From the NCBI RefSeq assembly GCF_007655135.1, contig NC_045131.1:22242001-22306000 (forward strand): DNA of 64,000 nucleotides, in the 5' to 3' direction. Of the stretch, positions 45,828 to 56,706 are shown piece by piece. Source of the stretch: Punica granatum (taxonomy: Eukaryota > Streptophyta > Magnoliopsida > Myrtales > Lythraceae). The notes under the pieces were generated by a model, which had not been told where the DNA came from, searched no databases, and worked only from the letters and a program-made list of their open reading frames with translations. Every line of letters begins with the position of its first letter. The first letter of the stretch is position 1. The translations under genes were made by a program, and so were the position numbers.

Positions 45828-46752
45828 TCAACGTTCAAACTGGTGACCGCGTTTAGGGACAATCGACATGGAGCATTGACTATCTTCGCATATTCCTAAA
45901 TATCTACGCTCGACGATCCATAAAATAGACTTAACCCCTTGAAGATTGGGCACGGTACCCCATATGACAATCTCTAGTCGAAAATCCATTTCATTCCTCG
46001 CATAATCCCATTGCACAAAACCATTGGCCGTGTCATACCCGCAACCATCTATTTTGTTGATAGAGTTTAATAATTCCTCCAATGAATTCTGAATAGCAAT
46101 TTCTTCAGGTTTCAACTGGGGTCGGGTAAAATCTTGTTCCTTCGATGCATTCACTTCAAATGATACATCATTTGTAATCAAAGCATGATTATCTCGTGAC
46201 TCCTGTGTCGTTTCTGTCATGGACTCAATTTCCTCTTCCTCTTTGATATCGTCTTCCTTCATGGAAATTCCTTCTTCGAACTGCACATTTTCTTCTTCTA
46301 ACACAACATCAATCAAAGATATGCCCAAGATCTGTCTTTCCATTTTCAAGGTGGGTAGATTCCGCAAAACCATTTGGAGATTCAAATAGGTGTTCTTCTT
46401 CATATTCCAAAGGAAGGAATTTGACCTGTAGCAATCTCTCTGCACTTTTTCCCACCAAATAGAAAACTCTACTCCTTAAGTGATAAACGACTCTATCAAC
46501 TCGGATTCCATTGTCGGGGATGTCGTAGTAGTCGAAAAAATTGTCGACAACAATCCACTCCAATAAATCCTTAGCATTCATGCTTCCGTTGAAAATTGGA
46601 ATTCTTTTTGGGCGGTACTCCTCTGGCTCCCATAGATGTACCCAACTTCCAGGAAAGCGACTGATTTGATATCCACCATCTTCATATAAATCATCATCGA
46701 CTTGCAATGTCCTTGGAACGCTTTGAAGGACAGGTGGTTTTCTAGGAGCCAT
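45828..46752 (-). pseudogene. Ty3-type gag remnant (copy B)
   Basis: Better preserved than in A. 46752-46309 encodes a capsid-like region (RIPIFNGSMNAKDLLEWIVV, then VDRVVYHLRS); a frameshift near 46430 continues as 46445-45828, an acidic C-terminal half. The N-terminus differs from A by a small rearrangement near 46690-46760. Confidence 0.65.
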
Positions 46753-47709
46753 CCTTTATGGCCGTGCTGCCTTCACCTCACTCCGATTTCCATGCAAGTT
46801 GAGGGCCTCGAGTCGAAGTACGATCTCATCGAGACACTGTTCCATTCGCCTAACTATTTGGTCCATAGCTTGCCCTGTGGTTTCCTCCCGTTTTTCGGCA
46901 TTTGGAAGATGGTGACCCAACTTGTCCGTCATTGGCTAGTCTTGGGCGCTTTGATACCACCTGAAGCAGCACGTTAGGATCGATTTGCCCGCCTAAAGCT
47001 CGTTTAGACTTGAAAGGTATTAAACGAGCTAAATCACTCGAGAGAGAAGTTTGAAATGACTTAGAGATTATTTCTTCTTCATTGCTTGAATTCGGATCAT
47101 TCTCGGCCCTCATATAGAAGAGCTTACAACTTGGAAAGCAAGACAATTTCCAACTCAAGATCCCCCATAAATGCTACCAACTAGCCCCAACTACTAAACA
47201 TGACAATTAGTAAATATTATTAACTCAACCAATTATTCCTTCTTCTCCCAATGCAACTAGTTGTCCACCCACCATCTTTAATGCTTCCGGATAAAACACA
47301 CCTCCGGTTGAGTGGCTTCACGGGCTCAAGCTTCCATTCAAATAGAACTTGGGCCATGTTCTTTGATTTAATTTACTTAGGCTTCGACCAATATAGCTTG
47401 GGCTTCTCTTGATCAACCTTCACCAATAAATTAATCGAGATAAGCTCTGCGTCACAAAAGGGATAGTATCAAATTCATCGTCTTCCGCCAACTATCCATT
47501 TAAAAAATTATCTTCGTTGGAATAATTAGTTAAGGAGCTAAAACATTGCCTCATGAAGTGCGTCAAGATTTTTCACCAAGTAATAAAGATACTATATAAA
47601 AAATTTATTTTAGGGCTTTATGGATTAAATTGTTTTCTTCTCATCCATCGTACAAAGTTATGAAATTTCTTTTAATAAATATTATGTGGTAAGTAGATAT
47701 GTAGAGTAT

Positions 47710-48341
47710 TGTTGTGGAAGATGTCGAATTCGATGAATTTATACAAAGAAAAGAGAAGATATAACACTGAGATATATGTGGTAAAACCCTTAAGGCGCGA
47801 GAAACATCCACAGATAAAGCAGGAAGATTCCACTAAATCAGTAAATTAGAGATTACACACTCAAAGTCACGGCCGTGTTTTCCAGCCCCCGTTACAAGAC
47901 CCAACCCGAGAATAGTCTCACAATCCTCTCAATTCTCACCACTCTCTCACTTTATGAACTCTAGTGATTCCAAGAGAGATAACTTGAGAATTCTCAAGAA
48001 GATTATCTATTATTCTCAAAGAACATATAGTCTTAATACAAGACCCTCTCCCCTTTAAATAGATATAATACATTCCCAATATATCAAAGATATTCTAATA
48101 TAATTCTAGGATATTTTTCTCTTTGAACTATTCTAAAGATATTCTAGAACTATCTCTAACATTCCCTAGAGATAATTTTCCTATTTAAAATTCTAAAAGA
48201 TATAACAAAATCCCTACAAAATAGAAAATATAATCTTAGGAGAATCTGAAATATCGTCCATTCCTTTTTCGTCCAATCTTGTTACCGCTTACCGATTTTG
48301 GATTTTCGAGTTCTCCGCTAAATACGAGACACATTTCAATA
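47710..48341 (-). mobile_element. Copia solo LTR (copy B)
   Basis: 632 bases, TGTTGTGG to CATTTCAATA, with the same flanks AGTAT/GGTAT as the full element at 14526-17589 in copy A. The internal region and one LTR are absent, as expected from LTR-LTR recombination. Confidence 0.9.
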
Positions 48342-48655
48342 GGTATAGTGAATATTTACAAATGAGAAAGTTATACATTGACTAAGAAAAGAAGGAATGA
48401 GAAATTAGATGGGGATTTAAGAGCTTTATATATATATATTTAGTTAGAGCAATTAATGTGTTATTGAGGGCATTTTGGTACTATGTGCAATAAATGGAAT
48501 GGATTAGTTAAAACGGGATGGAAATAACCATTATAAAATAATGGCTTAATCAAGAATAGTTGGATATGAAAGAATTTAAGATTAAATCAACAAATCCACA
48601 AACTATCTTTAAGGAGGCGTCTAGATTCCTCCGGCGGAACCAATCTCTCCATTTA

Positions 48656-48972
48656 TTTATTTTTTGATAGGTATAAAGGGTAGGTCAGGTTATTAGCCCG
48701 TTGTGGCTGCCCCAACTAAGGGAATCTAACCGCCACAGAATATTTCTTTCGCCATAGCTCGCTGAGACTTTAGCCTAACTTGGTAACCACAGCCCCATCA
48801 ACACACTAGTAAATTAACTTCAAGGCTCACTGGATCAAGTATTATGAGTCGGCCACCGCCATCCCATAATACACCCACATAGTGGCGAGCTCTACGTCTT
48901 CAATGAGCTTCGAACTCGTGATGTTCAAGTGGAGCGCTCGATACTTAACCATTAGATCACCGTGCTGGTAGT
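48656..48972 (-). mobile_element. tRNA-derived SINE with a 17-base TSD
   Basis: 317 bases on the minus strand. Box A TGATCTAATGGTTAAG (48959-48944) and box B GAGTTCGAAGCTC (48917-48905) sit at the right distance for a pol III promoter near the 5' end. The 3' end is A-rich (CAAAAAATAAATAAA). It is flanked by a perfect 17-base direct repeat ACCAATCTCTCCATTTA (48639-48655, 48973-48989), the signature of LINE-driven retroposition. Confidence 0.9.
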
Positions 48973-48989
48973 ACCAATCTCTCCATTTA

Positions 48990-50120
48990 ACTATCAAAAT
49001 AAGTATTATGCATTATTCTTCTTCTCTCTCCTCTCTCCATTTTCTCTCTCCTTGCACGGCATCACTTCCTTATTATTTTTCATTTTTATTTCTTTGTTAA
49101 TTTTATTTGCTTTTATTCTTTTTATTAGAGAGACTAGTTTTTTTTTTCTAAAAATAATTTCGCGCGAGTGTAATTTTTTTAAAAAAATCCTATTTAATTT
49201 CGTGTACAATGTTATTACATACATTAAAACAATCCAATTCTAATTTCCAGTTTTAGTCATTTTCTTGCTCATTGTTTGGATGCTATGAGAGTTTGGAGAG
49301 GGGATATAAACAGTCGAATCAGATGAAAATATGGCATGAAAAGTCTTATATGTAAAGAGTATAGCACGTGGCAATATCGCAAGCCAATAAATTTTCCCAA
49401 TCCCTCTAGATTTTTAGTAATATGACCAAAACAAAAATACTGTTAACAAAAATACTTATGTGACAGGTGATACAGTGTTACGTGATATATCCATTACACT
49501 CAATACCTTTTGATATGGCACAACTAGGGTTTAGGATGCTAAATCCCTCCCATATCCATATTCATTAAAAAGTCAATCTCAAATTCTTTATGAATACGTT
49601 ATTATTTTGAATGAAAAATTTCAAACCCTTGGTACTGATTTAATGAGTACGCACTTGAAACTTGTCTTTTGCTCGTTAGTAGAATTTGCGAAAAGAAAAG
49701 ACTTTGATGGGCTTACCATAATATCTTATTTATACAAAATAGTTCAAGATAACAAATGAATTATTGACCGCATAAATATTCAAGACATGAAATATAATAA
49801 GCGAAGTAATAACTAATAAGCCACCTATAAATCTAAATGAGAAAAATCAGAAGCATCCCCAAGAAAACAAAAATATTGTAAAATAGTTTTCGTAATTATG
49901 ATGAGTATGACGTATAATTTAGTAATTTCATTTATAAAGGTTTGGATGGATTTTGAGATAAATTATGAATAATAATCCGACAAGTTTTTGCCTCTAATTT
50001 CCAAACCTGCTCCATGACCTAACGGCCAAAACCTGTTTTCATTTTTTCGGTGTACACCCGGGGTGAAAACAAATTTTTCACAAACCCATTGTCACCCCGA
50101 CATAAATTACGATATATATC
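48990..50120. other. AT-rich spacer upstream of RPS7
   Basis: No gene recognised; pyrimidine-rich runs near 49010-49060. The frames on both strands at 49000-49240 are low-complexity. Confidence 0.5.
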
Positions 50121-50125
50121 GGTTT

Positions 50126-50305
50126 TGGGCCCCGTGGGCCCATCGGAGTGTTTATAGTCCAATCCAATGGGCAGCCCATTCATTTAGGCCCACCCTTTAG
50201 GGCAATAATCTTCTTTAGACGGTCCAGATTCGCCCTGTGCGAAACTCCAAATCCGTGCCGTTATCGTCTCCTTATATCCTTCGTCATCTTCCTCGCAGAA
50301 CCCTA
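50126..50305 (+). promoter_or_regulatory. RPS7 promoter: site II motifs and a telo-box
   Basis: Site II elements (TGGGCY or inverse) at 50126-50131, 50135-50140, 50173-50178 and 50087+100 (GGCCCA 50187-50192), plus TGGGCA at 50168-50173. A telo-box-like AACCCTA lies at 50299-50305. This pairing is characteristic of plant cytosolic ribosomal-protein genes and ties expression to dividing cells via TCP factors. The first, non-coding exon ends at 50375 (CAG|GTACCG). Confidence 0.8.
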
Positions 50306-50574
50306 GAGCGCCTCCTAGTGTTCCGCTGCCTGCAAATAGGGTTTTTGTGGACGGCGCTTCCAACTTCTCATTCAGGTACCGTACGATGGCATCTCTTCGT
50401 TCTAGGATTCTCTGTTTGATTCACAGCTTCCAAATTTGAGCTTAAAGTGTAGTTCAATGTGATGCTGGATGAAGCTGCTAGCTCATTGACCTGCTCCGTT
50501 GAGTGCTTCTGTTGTGTCGTAATTGCAAATGGGGGATCCCATCCCAATTAAGCTCCATTGATACCATTTGCAGG

Positions 50575-51749
50575 ATGTATACTTCAAGGAAGAAGATCCA
50601 CAAGGACAAGGATGTCGAACCCTCCGAGTTCGAGGAGTCTGTCGCTCAGGTTTGCGTTATGTTTCGTTAACGTCAAGCTGAATATGTTCTTGTTGGGCAA
50701 TGCCGTGGTGATAATTTTGGGTTAATTATTCTATGAATTATGTAGGCACTCTTCGATTTGGAGAACACGAACCAAGAGCTAAAAAGTGACTTGAAGGATC
50801 TGTATGTTAACGCAGCCACGTAGGTGCCCTGTTCGTTATCGATTCTTGTTACTGAGACGGAGCTCTGGGCGTTTTCAAATGCCGTTCTCGATGTCGTTGT
50901 TATGATTGAATGTTGTGATTGAATGTTGTGTCTTTGCCCTGCAGTCAAATTGACGTTTCTGGGAACCGCAAGGCTGTCGTGATCCATGTCCCGTACCGAC
51001 TTAGGAAGGCGTACCGCAAGATTCATGTTAGGCTCGTTAGAGAGCTCGAAAAGAAGTTCAGCGGAAAGGTGACAAAATTGACTCAGTGTGGTCTTAGTGG
51101 AATAATTCTGCATTTCGAAATGAACATTGCTGCTATTGGAGTAGTTACAGCCTTTAATTTGATTGAAACTGCAATAGATTGTAGCTGATGTCTATTGTTT
51201 AGCGCACTTTAGGTGTTGCAACAGTTATGAGATTGTCTGCCAAGTGCTCATTAGATGATGCACTACCCCATTTTATTATCTTTTAGGTTTCCCTGCAATT
51301 GAAGTTGAATGCTCACCCTAAGTGAACTCATTTCAGGATGTGATTTTGATTGCCACACGGAGGATATTGAGACCTCCGAAGAAAGGTTCTGCCGCTCAGC
51401 GTCCCAGGAGCCGGACACTCACTTCTGTGCACGAGGCAATGCTCGAGGATATTGTTCTGCCAGCTGAGATTGTTGGCAAGCGTGTCAGATACAGACTCGA
51501 TGGATCCAAGGTCATGAAGGTAGGCTAGTTTTTAATTTCATTTTAGACCAGTATTTTGTTTTCACGTTGAATTCCGTAAAGATTCTATCATTGTCCTATA
51601 ATACCTGTTTTTATTCTTCCCATGTGAAGATTTTCTTGGACCCGAAGGAGCGGAACAACACTGAGTACAAGCTAGAGTCATTCTCTGCAGTCTACAGGAA
51701 GCTTGCTGGGAAGGACGTTGTGTTCGAGTACCCGATCACCGAGGCATAG
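50575..51749 (+). CDS. RPS7: 40S ribosomal protein S7 (eS7)
   Basis: Structural protein of the cytosolic small ribosomal subunit, needed for 18S rRNA maturation. Five coding exons: 50575-50649, 50746-50819, 50945-51068, 51337-51519 and 51630-51749, after a 5' UTR exon ending at 50375. All introns are GT-AG and phases agree (576 bases, 191 residues, the normal eS7 length). Recognisable blocks: [80 protein letters not shown], and the C-terminal [12 protein letters not shown]. The exon at 50746 must be spliced at C|GTAGGT, because reading two codons on gives a stop. No damage seen. Confidence 0.95.
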
Positions 51750-53280
51750 ATCATGTGATTTTGCAGACTATAGATGTTTCCGCCTGTCCAATCAAATCAT
51801 ATTTTCCAAATTTTGGCATTAACTACTAGAGTGATTTCGCAGACTTATGTTGTGGACGAACCATTTAAACGTTGTTTCTCATGCTATTATTACCCATCAA
51901 TTATGTCCATTTTCAGTTGCAATGGTTTAGTTCAGCTGAGGCATGATCTCCACTTTCTCACGAGTTTTGCAGCCTTCATCGATAGCTAGCTCAAGTTTTG
52001 GGCATTGGAGAACGCTCATGTCAGGAGAAAAATCTTAATTTCTTTAACCAAGTTTTTATGGTTATACAAAATTTCGATAATGATTTAGGAGACCATGGTA
52101 TTAGTCTGCTCTCGGTTGGGCACTATTCATGACCTGACCTTGCTAGAAGCCATGCAGCGGGAGCTTTGGGGAGTCGGTCCTTTAGGGAGTTCCTCACAAG
52201 ATAGCACACCAAGGGCGCATTGATACATCCATTATTGTCCCATCTGAAGATGGTGAAATACGCATCTTCGCTTGAGACCTCAAGCCATGCTTTTACGAGA
52301 GCCTTCATGGCTAGAGTTACGAATCTTTTCGAGCTACAAAGAGTTGGAATCCCCTGCATTAGTGAATCTTAAGGCTGCGTTTGATTTCAGAGTTAAAATA
52401 ACTTTGATTTTGGTTTTGATTTTGATTGTGGAAAAGGACAAATGAGATGGTATTATAAATTTGACTTGTGAAACGTGTATTTTTGTTGTGTAGTGAATAG
52501 AGTTAAAATCAATATCATGATTCTAAAATTTGATCATGAAACCAAATGGGCCCTAAGTGTCTTCTTTTAAGATATTCAAAATCAACTTATGTAGCCCAGT
52601 TTCCCCGATCCTGATCTAATTTTCGATCCAGCGTCACTTTACAAAAAGGTCTTGTCCTTAGTCGATATTCTCGATGAAGCCCATCCTTTACAAGCCGATT
52701 CAAACCGCGTCAAAATCATAATGATATCACATGAAGAAGACATCTTGCCTTGACTTGATGAAGCTTAAGATGATCCTTATTAGTTAATTGCACCATACCA
52801 TGCGCCATTCTTCCTATTGATGATTTCCCGAGTCTCCACTTGATGCCCGATCGATTTCCAGTTAGCCTCACAAACAGCCATCCTCATGAGCCCAAGGTGA
52901 AGCCAACCCTCGGTTCCGCAGCCCCTAGGTGGCTGGGAGCCACGGGTCCACCGGAGCTCACCCAGTCTCCAGCTACCAAGGGAAGAAGATGAACGACGTT
53001 CGTCCTCATATTTATTTATTCTTTTAATTCTTCTAATATTTAATATTCACAAGATGGGGCAGTTTTATTTATTTATTTTACATTCCTCATTTTCTCCGAT
53101 TAATCAAATACCATATTTTAATAGTAATAGTCAGTTTTTTATTCCATTATGACAAAAAAAAGAAAGAGAAAAATATGGAATTAACTCGCATAGGGCTTTC
53201 ACCCAGAAAAAAAGTTAACTCACACAGGCCACCAACAACAAATATTAGAAATAACACACAACGTCAGTAGCATTGCCTCT
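51750..53280. other. RPS7 3' region and spacer
   Basis: RPS7 3' UTR, then spacer with a Tourist-like MITE (52373-52553). Two coding-like but unrecognised scraps: minus 52359-52123, and plus about 52600-52750 (FPDPDLIFDPASLYKKVLSL), the latter followed by stops. They may be gene relics. Confidence 0.4.
52373..52553. mobile_element. Tourist-like MITE, 181 bases
   Basis: Ends GGCTGCGTTTGATTTCAGAG and, inverted, GGGCCCATTTGGTTTCATG; TSD TAA on both sides (52370-52372, 52554-52556). Same length and family as 61404-61584. Confidence 0.85.
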
Positions 53281-53685
53281 CCCCTAAAACATCGATGCGC
53301 CAACCGTCGCCAGCACCAGCGGAACCCCGAGAATGATGTTGATTATGGTGCAGAAAACACCACTTGCTCCATTGCGGCCAGCAGCCAGTGGTGGTGGGGG
53401 AGCAGTAGGGGAAGTTCCAGTGATTCCTGAAGGGCTGGTGGGAGATGAGGTTGAAGGCGGGGTGCTGCCATCACTTAATCTTGTTAGGGACAGGTGCGCA
53501 GTGACCCGGGGTTAGGCATATGAAGTACATAGGGCCAGTGCTGCTCAAGACAACGCGATCGTCTCCCGAATTGTAGGTCTTGATAGGGCTGGCGGTGTTA
53601 CAGTTGTCGTAATCAGCCTTTGATACTTCCTCCGGAGTGTAACGAAACGTATTTGAACTCTGAAAATTTTTTAGATCAAGAAAAG

Positions 53686-53688
<3 letters not shown>

Positions 53689-53719
<31 letters not shown>
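53689..53719. repeat. (TA)n microsatellite
   Basis: About 15 TA repeats; similar runs at 54144-54171 and 54761-54784, all in the intron of phytocyanin copy 1. Confidence 0.9.
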
Positions 53720-53721
<2 letters not shown>

Positions 53722-53752
53722 ATAGTAAAGGATCAAGTAATTGGCCAAATAA

Positions 53753-54008
53753 TCCCATTTGATTTCATAATTTGATTTTAAAATTTTAACTCTAACTTTA
53801 ACTCTACTCACTACACAAAAAAAATCAATACAATTATTACTTTTTCATTTTTTTCAAATTTTTTAACCATTCAATTCAAATTTTAATAATAAATTCTCTC
53901 AATTGTTTATTATTTTTTTCACATTTTTTCTCATAATTCAACATCACAATCATTACAAATCAATTAAAATCAAAATTCAACTCAACTCAACTCTGAAACC
54001 AAATACAC
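53753..54008. mobile_element. Tourist-like MITE in the intron of phytocyanin copy 1
   Basis: 256 bases, TCCCATTTGATTTCAT to CTGAAACCAAATACAC, flanked by TAA (53750-53752, 54009-54011), with internal TTTAACTCTAACTTTAAC. Confidence 0.75.
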
Positions 54009-55299
54009 TAATTTTCCTTACAGATTATTATCTTTTTTAATTGGGTTAATTTTTTTAGGGTTGGCTTCTTTTTGTGGTAAAAAAAAGGGAAACAAAGAAA
54101 ATAGGGAAAAAGAAAATAGTATAATTTAATCTGTTGACCTCCGTTATATATATATATATATATATATATATTCTAGGAAGTGACCCGCGGCCAAATTCAT
54201 TTTCGTCAATCTTCTGATTTATTATATTAGTTTATATAATAATTGATATAAAATATAATTGAAACTAATGATAAAATTATTTATGTGTAAAAGTTATGAA
54301 CTCTCGATTGCTAATATATGATTCGAATTTCCTAAAAAAATATCCTAATAATATGCATATGGTATAATAGTTAACATTTCTTCTACTAAACTTAATTTGA
54401 ATTTTCAAAATTTTTAATTAGAAAAATGTGATCACAGTACAATAGACCTTAATTTTATGTCTAAAAAAAAACGACGGTGTTTTACGTATTCTTTTCCGTC
54501 TCTTTGATGATAGATCGAATTTTCCATCTCAATTTTGAAGATTTCCATCTCAAAATTGAGACAGACCCGTTCCAATTGAAAATTCCGTTTCTATAGGAGC
54601 GAATTTCTATGGTGTATTGGCCTTGATAATTTGAAGTAATGAATTTTACTTGCATTGCACCGTTGGATTAAGGGAAATTTGCCCCCTACAAAATAATCAA
54701 GGGAGGTCCTATCCAATGGTGATGAAGGACTCATATACCATGCCTATACATAAGGATAAGATATATATATATATATATATATATAAAAGTCCCTATGATA
54801 ACCGAGATTGACAAGATAATAAGAAAAAAATTTTAATTGTTCAAAGCCGCCGACGCAGGTTGCATTGAACATATCGACCGAACCTGTAATGATCAATGAC
54901 AACATGTGATGTTTTGTATTAGTAGGTGATCGCATCTTGGCATTTTCACTCTGGAAAAGAAAACATGTAGTAATAGATAGACAGATGATAGATATTAGAG
55001 TGATATATACTAACTTGCCTAAGGTGTCACCAACAGTAAAGGTCTGCCCGGCAGCCCAAGCGGCATAGTTAGCGCCTACCGTCCAGCCCTGCGACCCGCC
55101 ATAGATTTGAAATGGGGGAGCCCCGTTGCGCCCTCCCTCAGGCCCCTACATTTGCAACTATTTTTATTCATTATTTTTATTTTTATTTTTAAATTTAAAG
55201 TAATAATATAAAGTGTCAAATCAGCATATTAAACACGCGGTTTGACACATCAACTAAAGCAAGAGTGATTTGTGTACTATTTTAAAAGGATAGATGGCA

Positions 55300-56085
55300 G
55301 TATCTTTTTATAAAACCATAAGAATATGCCCGAAATTTACCTTAACAGATATTGTAGCTTTCGGGTTTTCCTAACTTATGATCCACTCTAAATCCTTATC
55401 GATCCCGTTCAAGCATGTTACTATACCAGACCAAGCGAATCTATAGGAGTCACCTCCAATAGCACGAACTCTTCACAACATTGAAAACTCTCTTATTGGC
55501 TTACCAGATGATTTCTTAATTAATCATCAACACTTGAGCTCAGATATACGATTACTTATATTTTACCCTCGACCATAGAGTTGACATGGGGGAGCCTTGT
55601 GCTCTCCTCCAGCCCCTCTCTTTCGCACTTTTTTTTTTCTAAAACATTTTCTTTTGTTTATTTTTATTTTCTATTTTTAAATTAGAAGTAACAATATGAA
55701 TTGAAAAATCAGCATATCAACAATGTGGTGCTTAATCAATTGACACATTAACAAAAGCAAGGGTGATTGGCGTACTATTTTAAAATGAGGGAGTGTCATG
55801 ACGCATCTTTTTACAAAACTACTACGAATCTGCGCAAAATTTATCCTAACAGATATTGTTGCTTTTGGGTTTTCCTAGGTTAAGATCCAGCCTAATTCCT
55901 TCTTCATCGAGTTCAAACATATAATCTATGCCGGACTAAGCAAATCTACAGAAATCACCTCCAACGGCACGACCTCTCAGCAACAATGAACGCTCCTGCT
56001 ATCTAAGATGAATCTCTTGTTGACTTAGTAAGTGATTTCTTAATTAATCGATCATCAACACTTGCCCTCAGATATACAATATATA
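55300..56085. repeat. Tandem pair of a diverged repeat, period about 480 bases
   Basis: 55340-55560 and 55850-56085 share GGGTTTTCCTA, ATCACCTCCAA, ACGA-CTCT and TTAATTAATCATCAACACTTG blocks in order. A third copy is at 59510-59650 plus 60740-60850, split by the TRIM cluster. Family unknown; it could be an old LTR or satellite-like unit. Confidence 0.65.
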
Positions 56086-56706
56086 TATATATATATATTC
56101 CCTTGGTCCGTTTGCCTCCTACCGGCCCCTTTCTTTTTTCATTTTATGAGTTTTGAGTGTTTATCATCAAAATTCGAGTTTGACCAAATTATAACTTTAA
56201 AAATTTTTGAACTGCTCTTCTCAATGGAAGTGTCAAGGCTTTTAGAGTATGCTATCTTCATCATGAAGTAATTATATCCTAATTGCAAATTACTTTTCAA
56301 CATAACAATTTAACGACCAAGCATTTTGATAGACAAAATCAAAATTGAGGAATGATATTGACGCTAAAGTTCTTTGAGAATCAAACTGATGACCGCTCCA
56401 AACTTAAGGGACAATTTTGACAGTGTGCTCTAAAAACCTTTTTATTCCCTCCAACCAGACAATTTTATTGTGATTCCTTACCTATTTAATTCATCACCAA
56501 TTACATTCCAACAAAACGTGGTTATGATGATTTCAAAACGCTAACTCGAAGCATAATTTACGTATTTCTTCATGAAGGTCAAAGGTACGTAGAAAATGGA
56601 AAAAAATGTCCTGAATGTCCAAAATGAAATTCAAGTAACTTACAGGCCACCAACAACAAATAGAAATAACAATAACGACAACAATGTAAATAGCACTGCC
56701 TCTCCC
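56086..56706. other. Spacer between the repeat pair and the phytocyanin gene
   Basis: AT-rich with a (TA)n run at 56080-56098. No gene recognised; the last part is 3' flank of the phytocyanin gene and matches the region left of copy 1. Confidence 0.5.

Larger units (their letters stand above)
44325..47454 (-). mobile_element. Non-autonomous gag-only LTR retrotransposon (copy B)
   Basis: Orthologous to 11421-13824: same TSD CAAAA (44320-44324, 47455-47459), same minus-strand PBS (46959-46948), LTRs at 44325-45753 and 46962-47454. The left LTR is enlarged by a 901-base MULE foldback element. Since both copies share the insertion and TSD, it predates the segmental duplication. Confidence 0.9.
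35813..48514 (+). repeat. Segmental duplication, copy B (12.7 kb)
   Basis: Direct-orientation partner of 2757-17758, offset about 33 kb. It begins inside the last exon of the TIR-LRR gene and ends near AGTTAAAAC at 48514. B-specific changes: Tourist-like MITE 42588-42864, MULE foldback 44824-45724, copia reduced to a solo LTR, and a deletion of about 100 bases near 43910. Confidence 0.9.
53284..55104 (-). pseudogene. Decayed phytocyanin gene (copy 1)
   Basis: Diverged partner of the intact gene at 56707-58657. Exon 1 survives only as 55104-55019 (YGGSQGWTVGANYAAWAAG); the signal peptide and start are gone. Exon 2 (53659-53284) begins at the same acceptor, but a net 2-base deletion shifts the frame exactly where the first copper His should be. 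After GHC the Met-ligand region is replaced and a stop follows (near 53477). The Cys/His block FICLTPGHC remains readable in one frame. The intron contains a Tourist-like MITE and (TA)n runs. The GC donor seen in copy 2 is retained. Confidence 0.85.

Noticed and set aside
49006..49243. Overlapping hydrophobic and basic frames on both strands
   Set aside because: Low-complexity T-rich/A-rich DNA without homology or gene context.
50746..50823. Stop codon in RPS7 exon (ACG TAG)
   Set aside because: The in-phase donor C|GTAGGT at 50820 removes it and restores the eS7 sequence.
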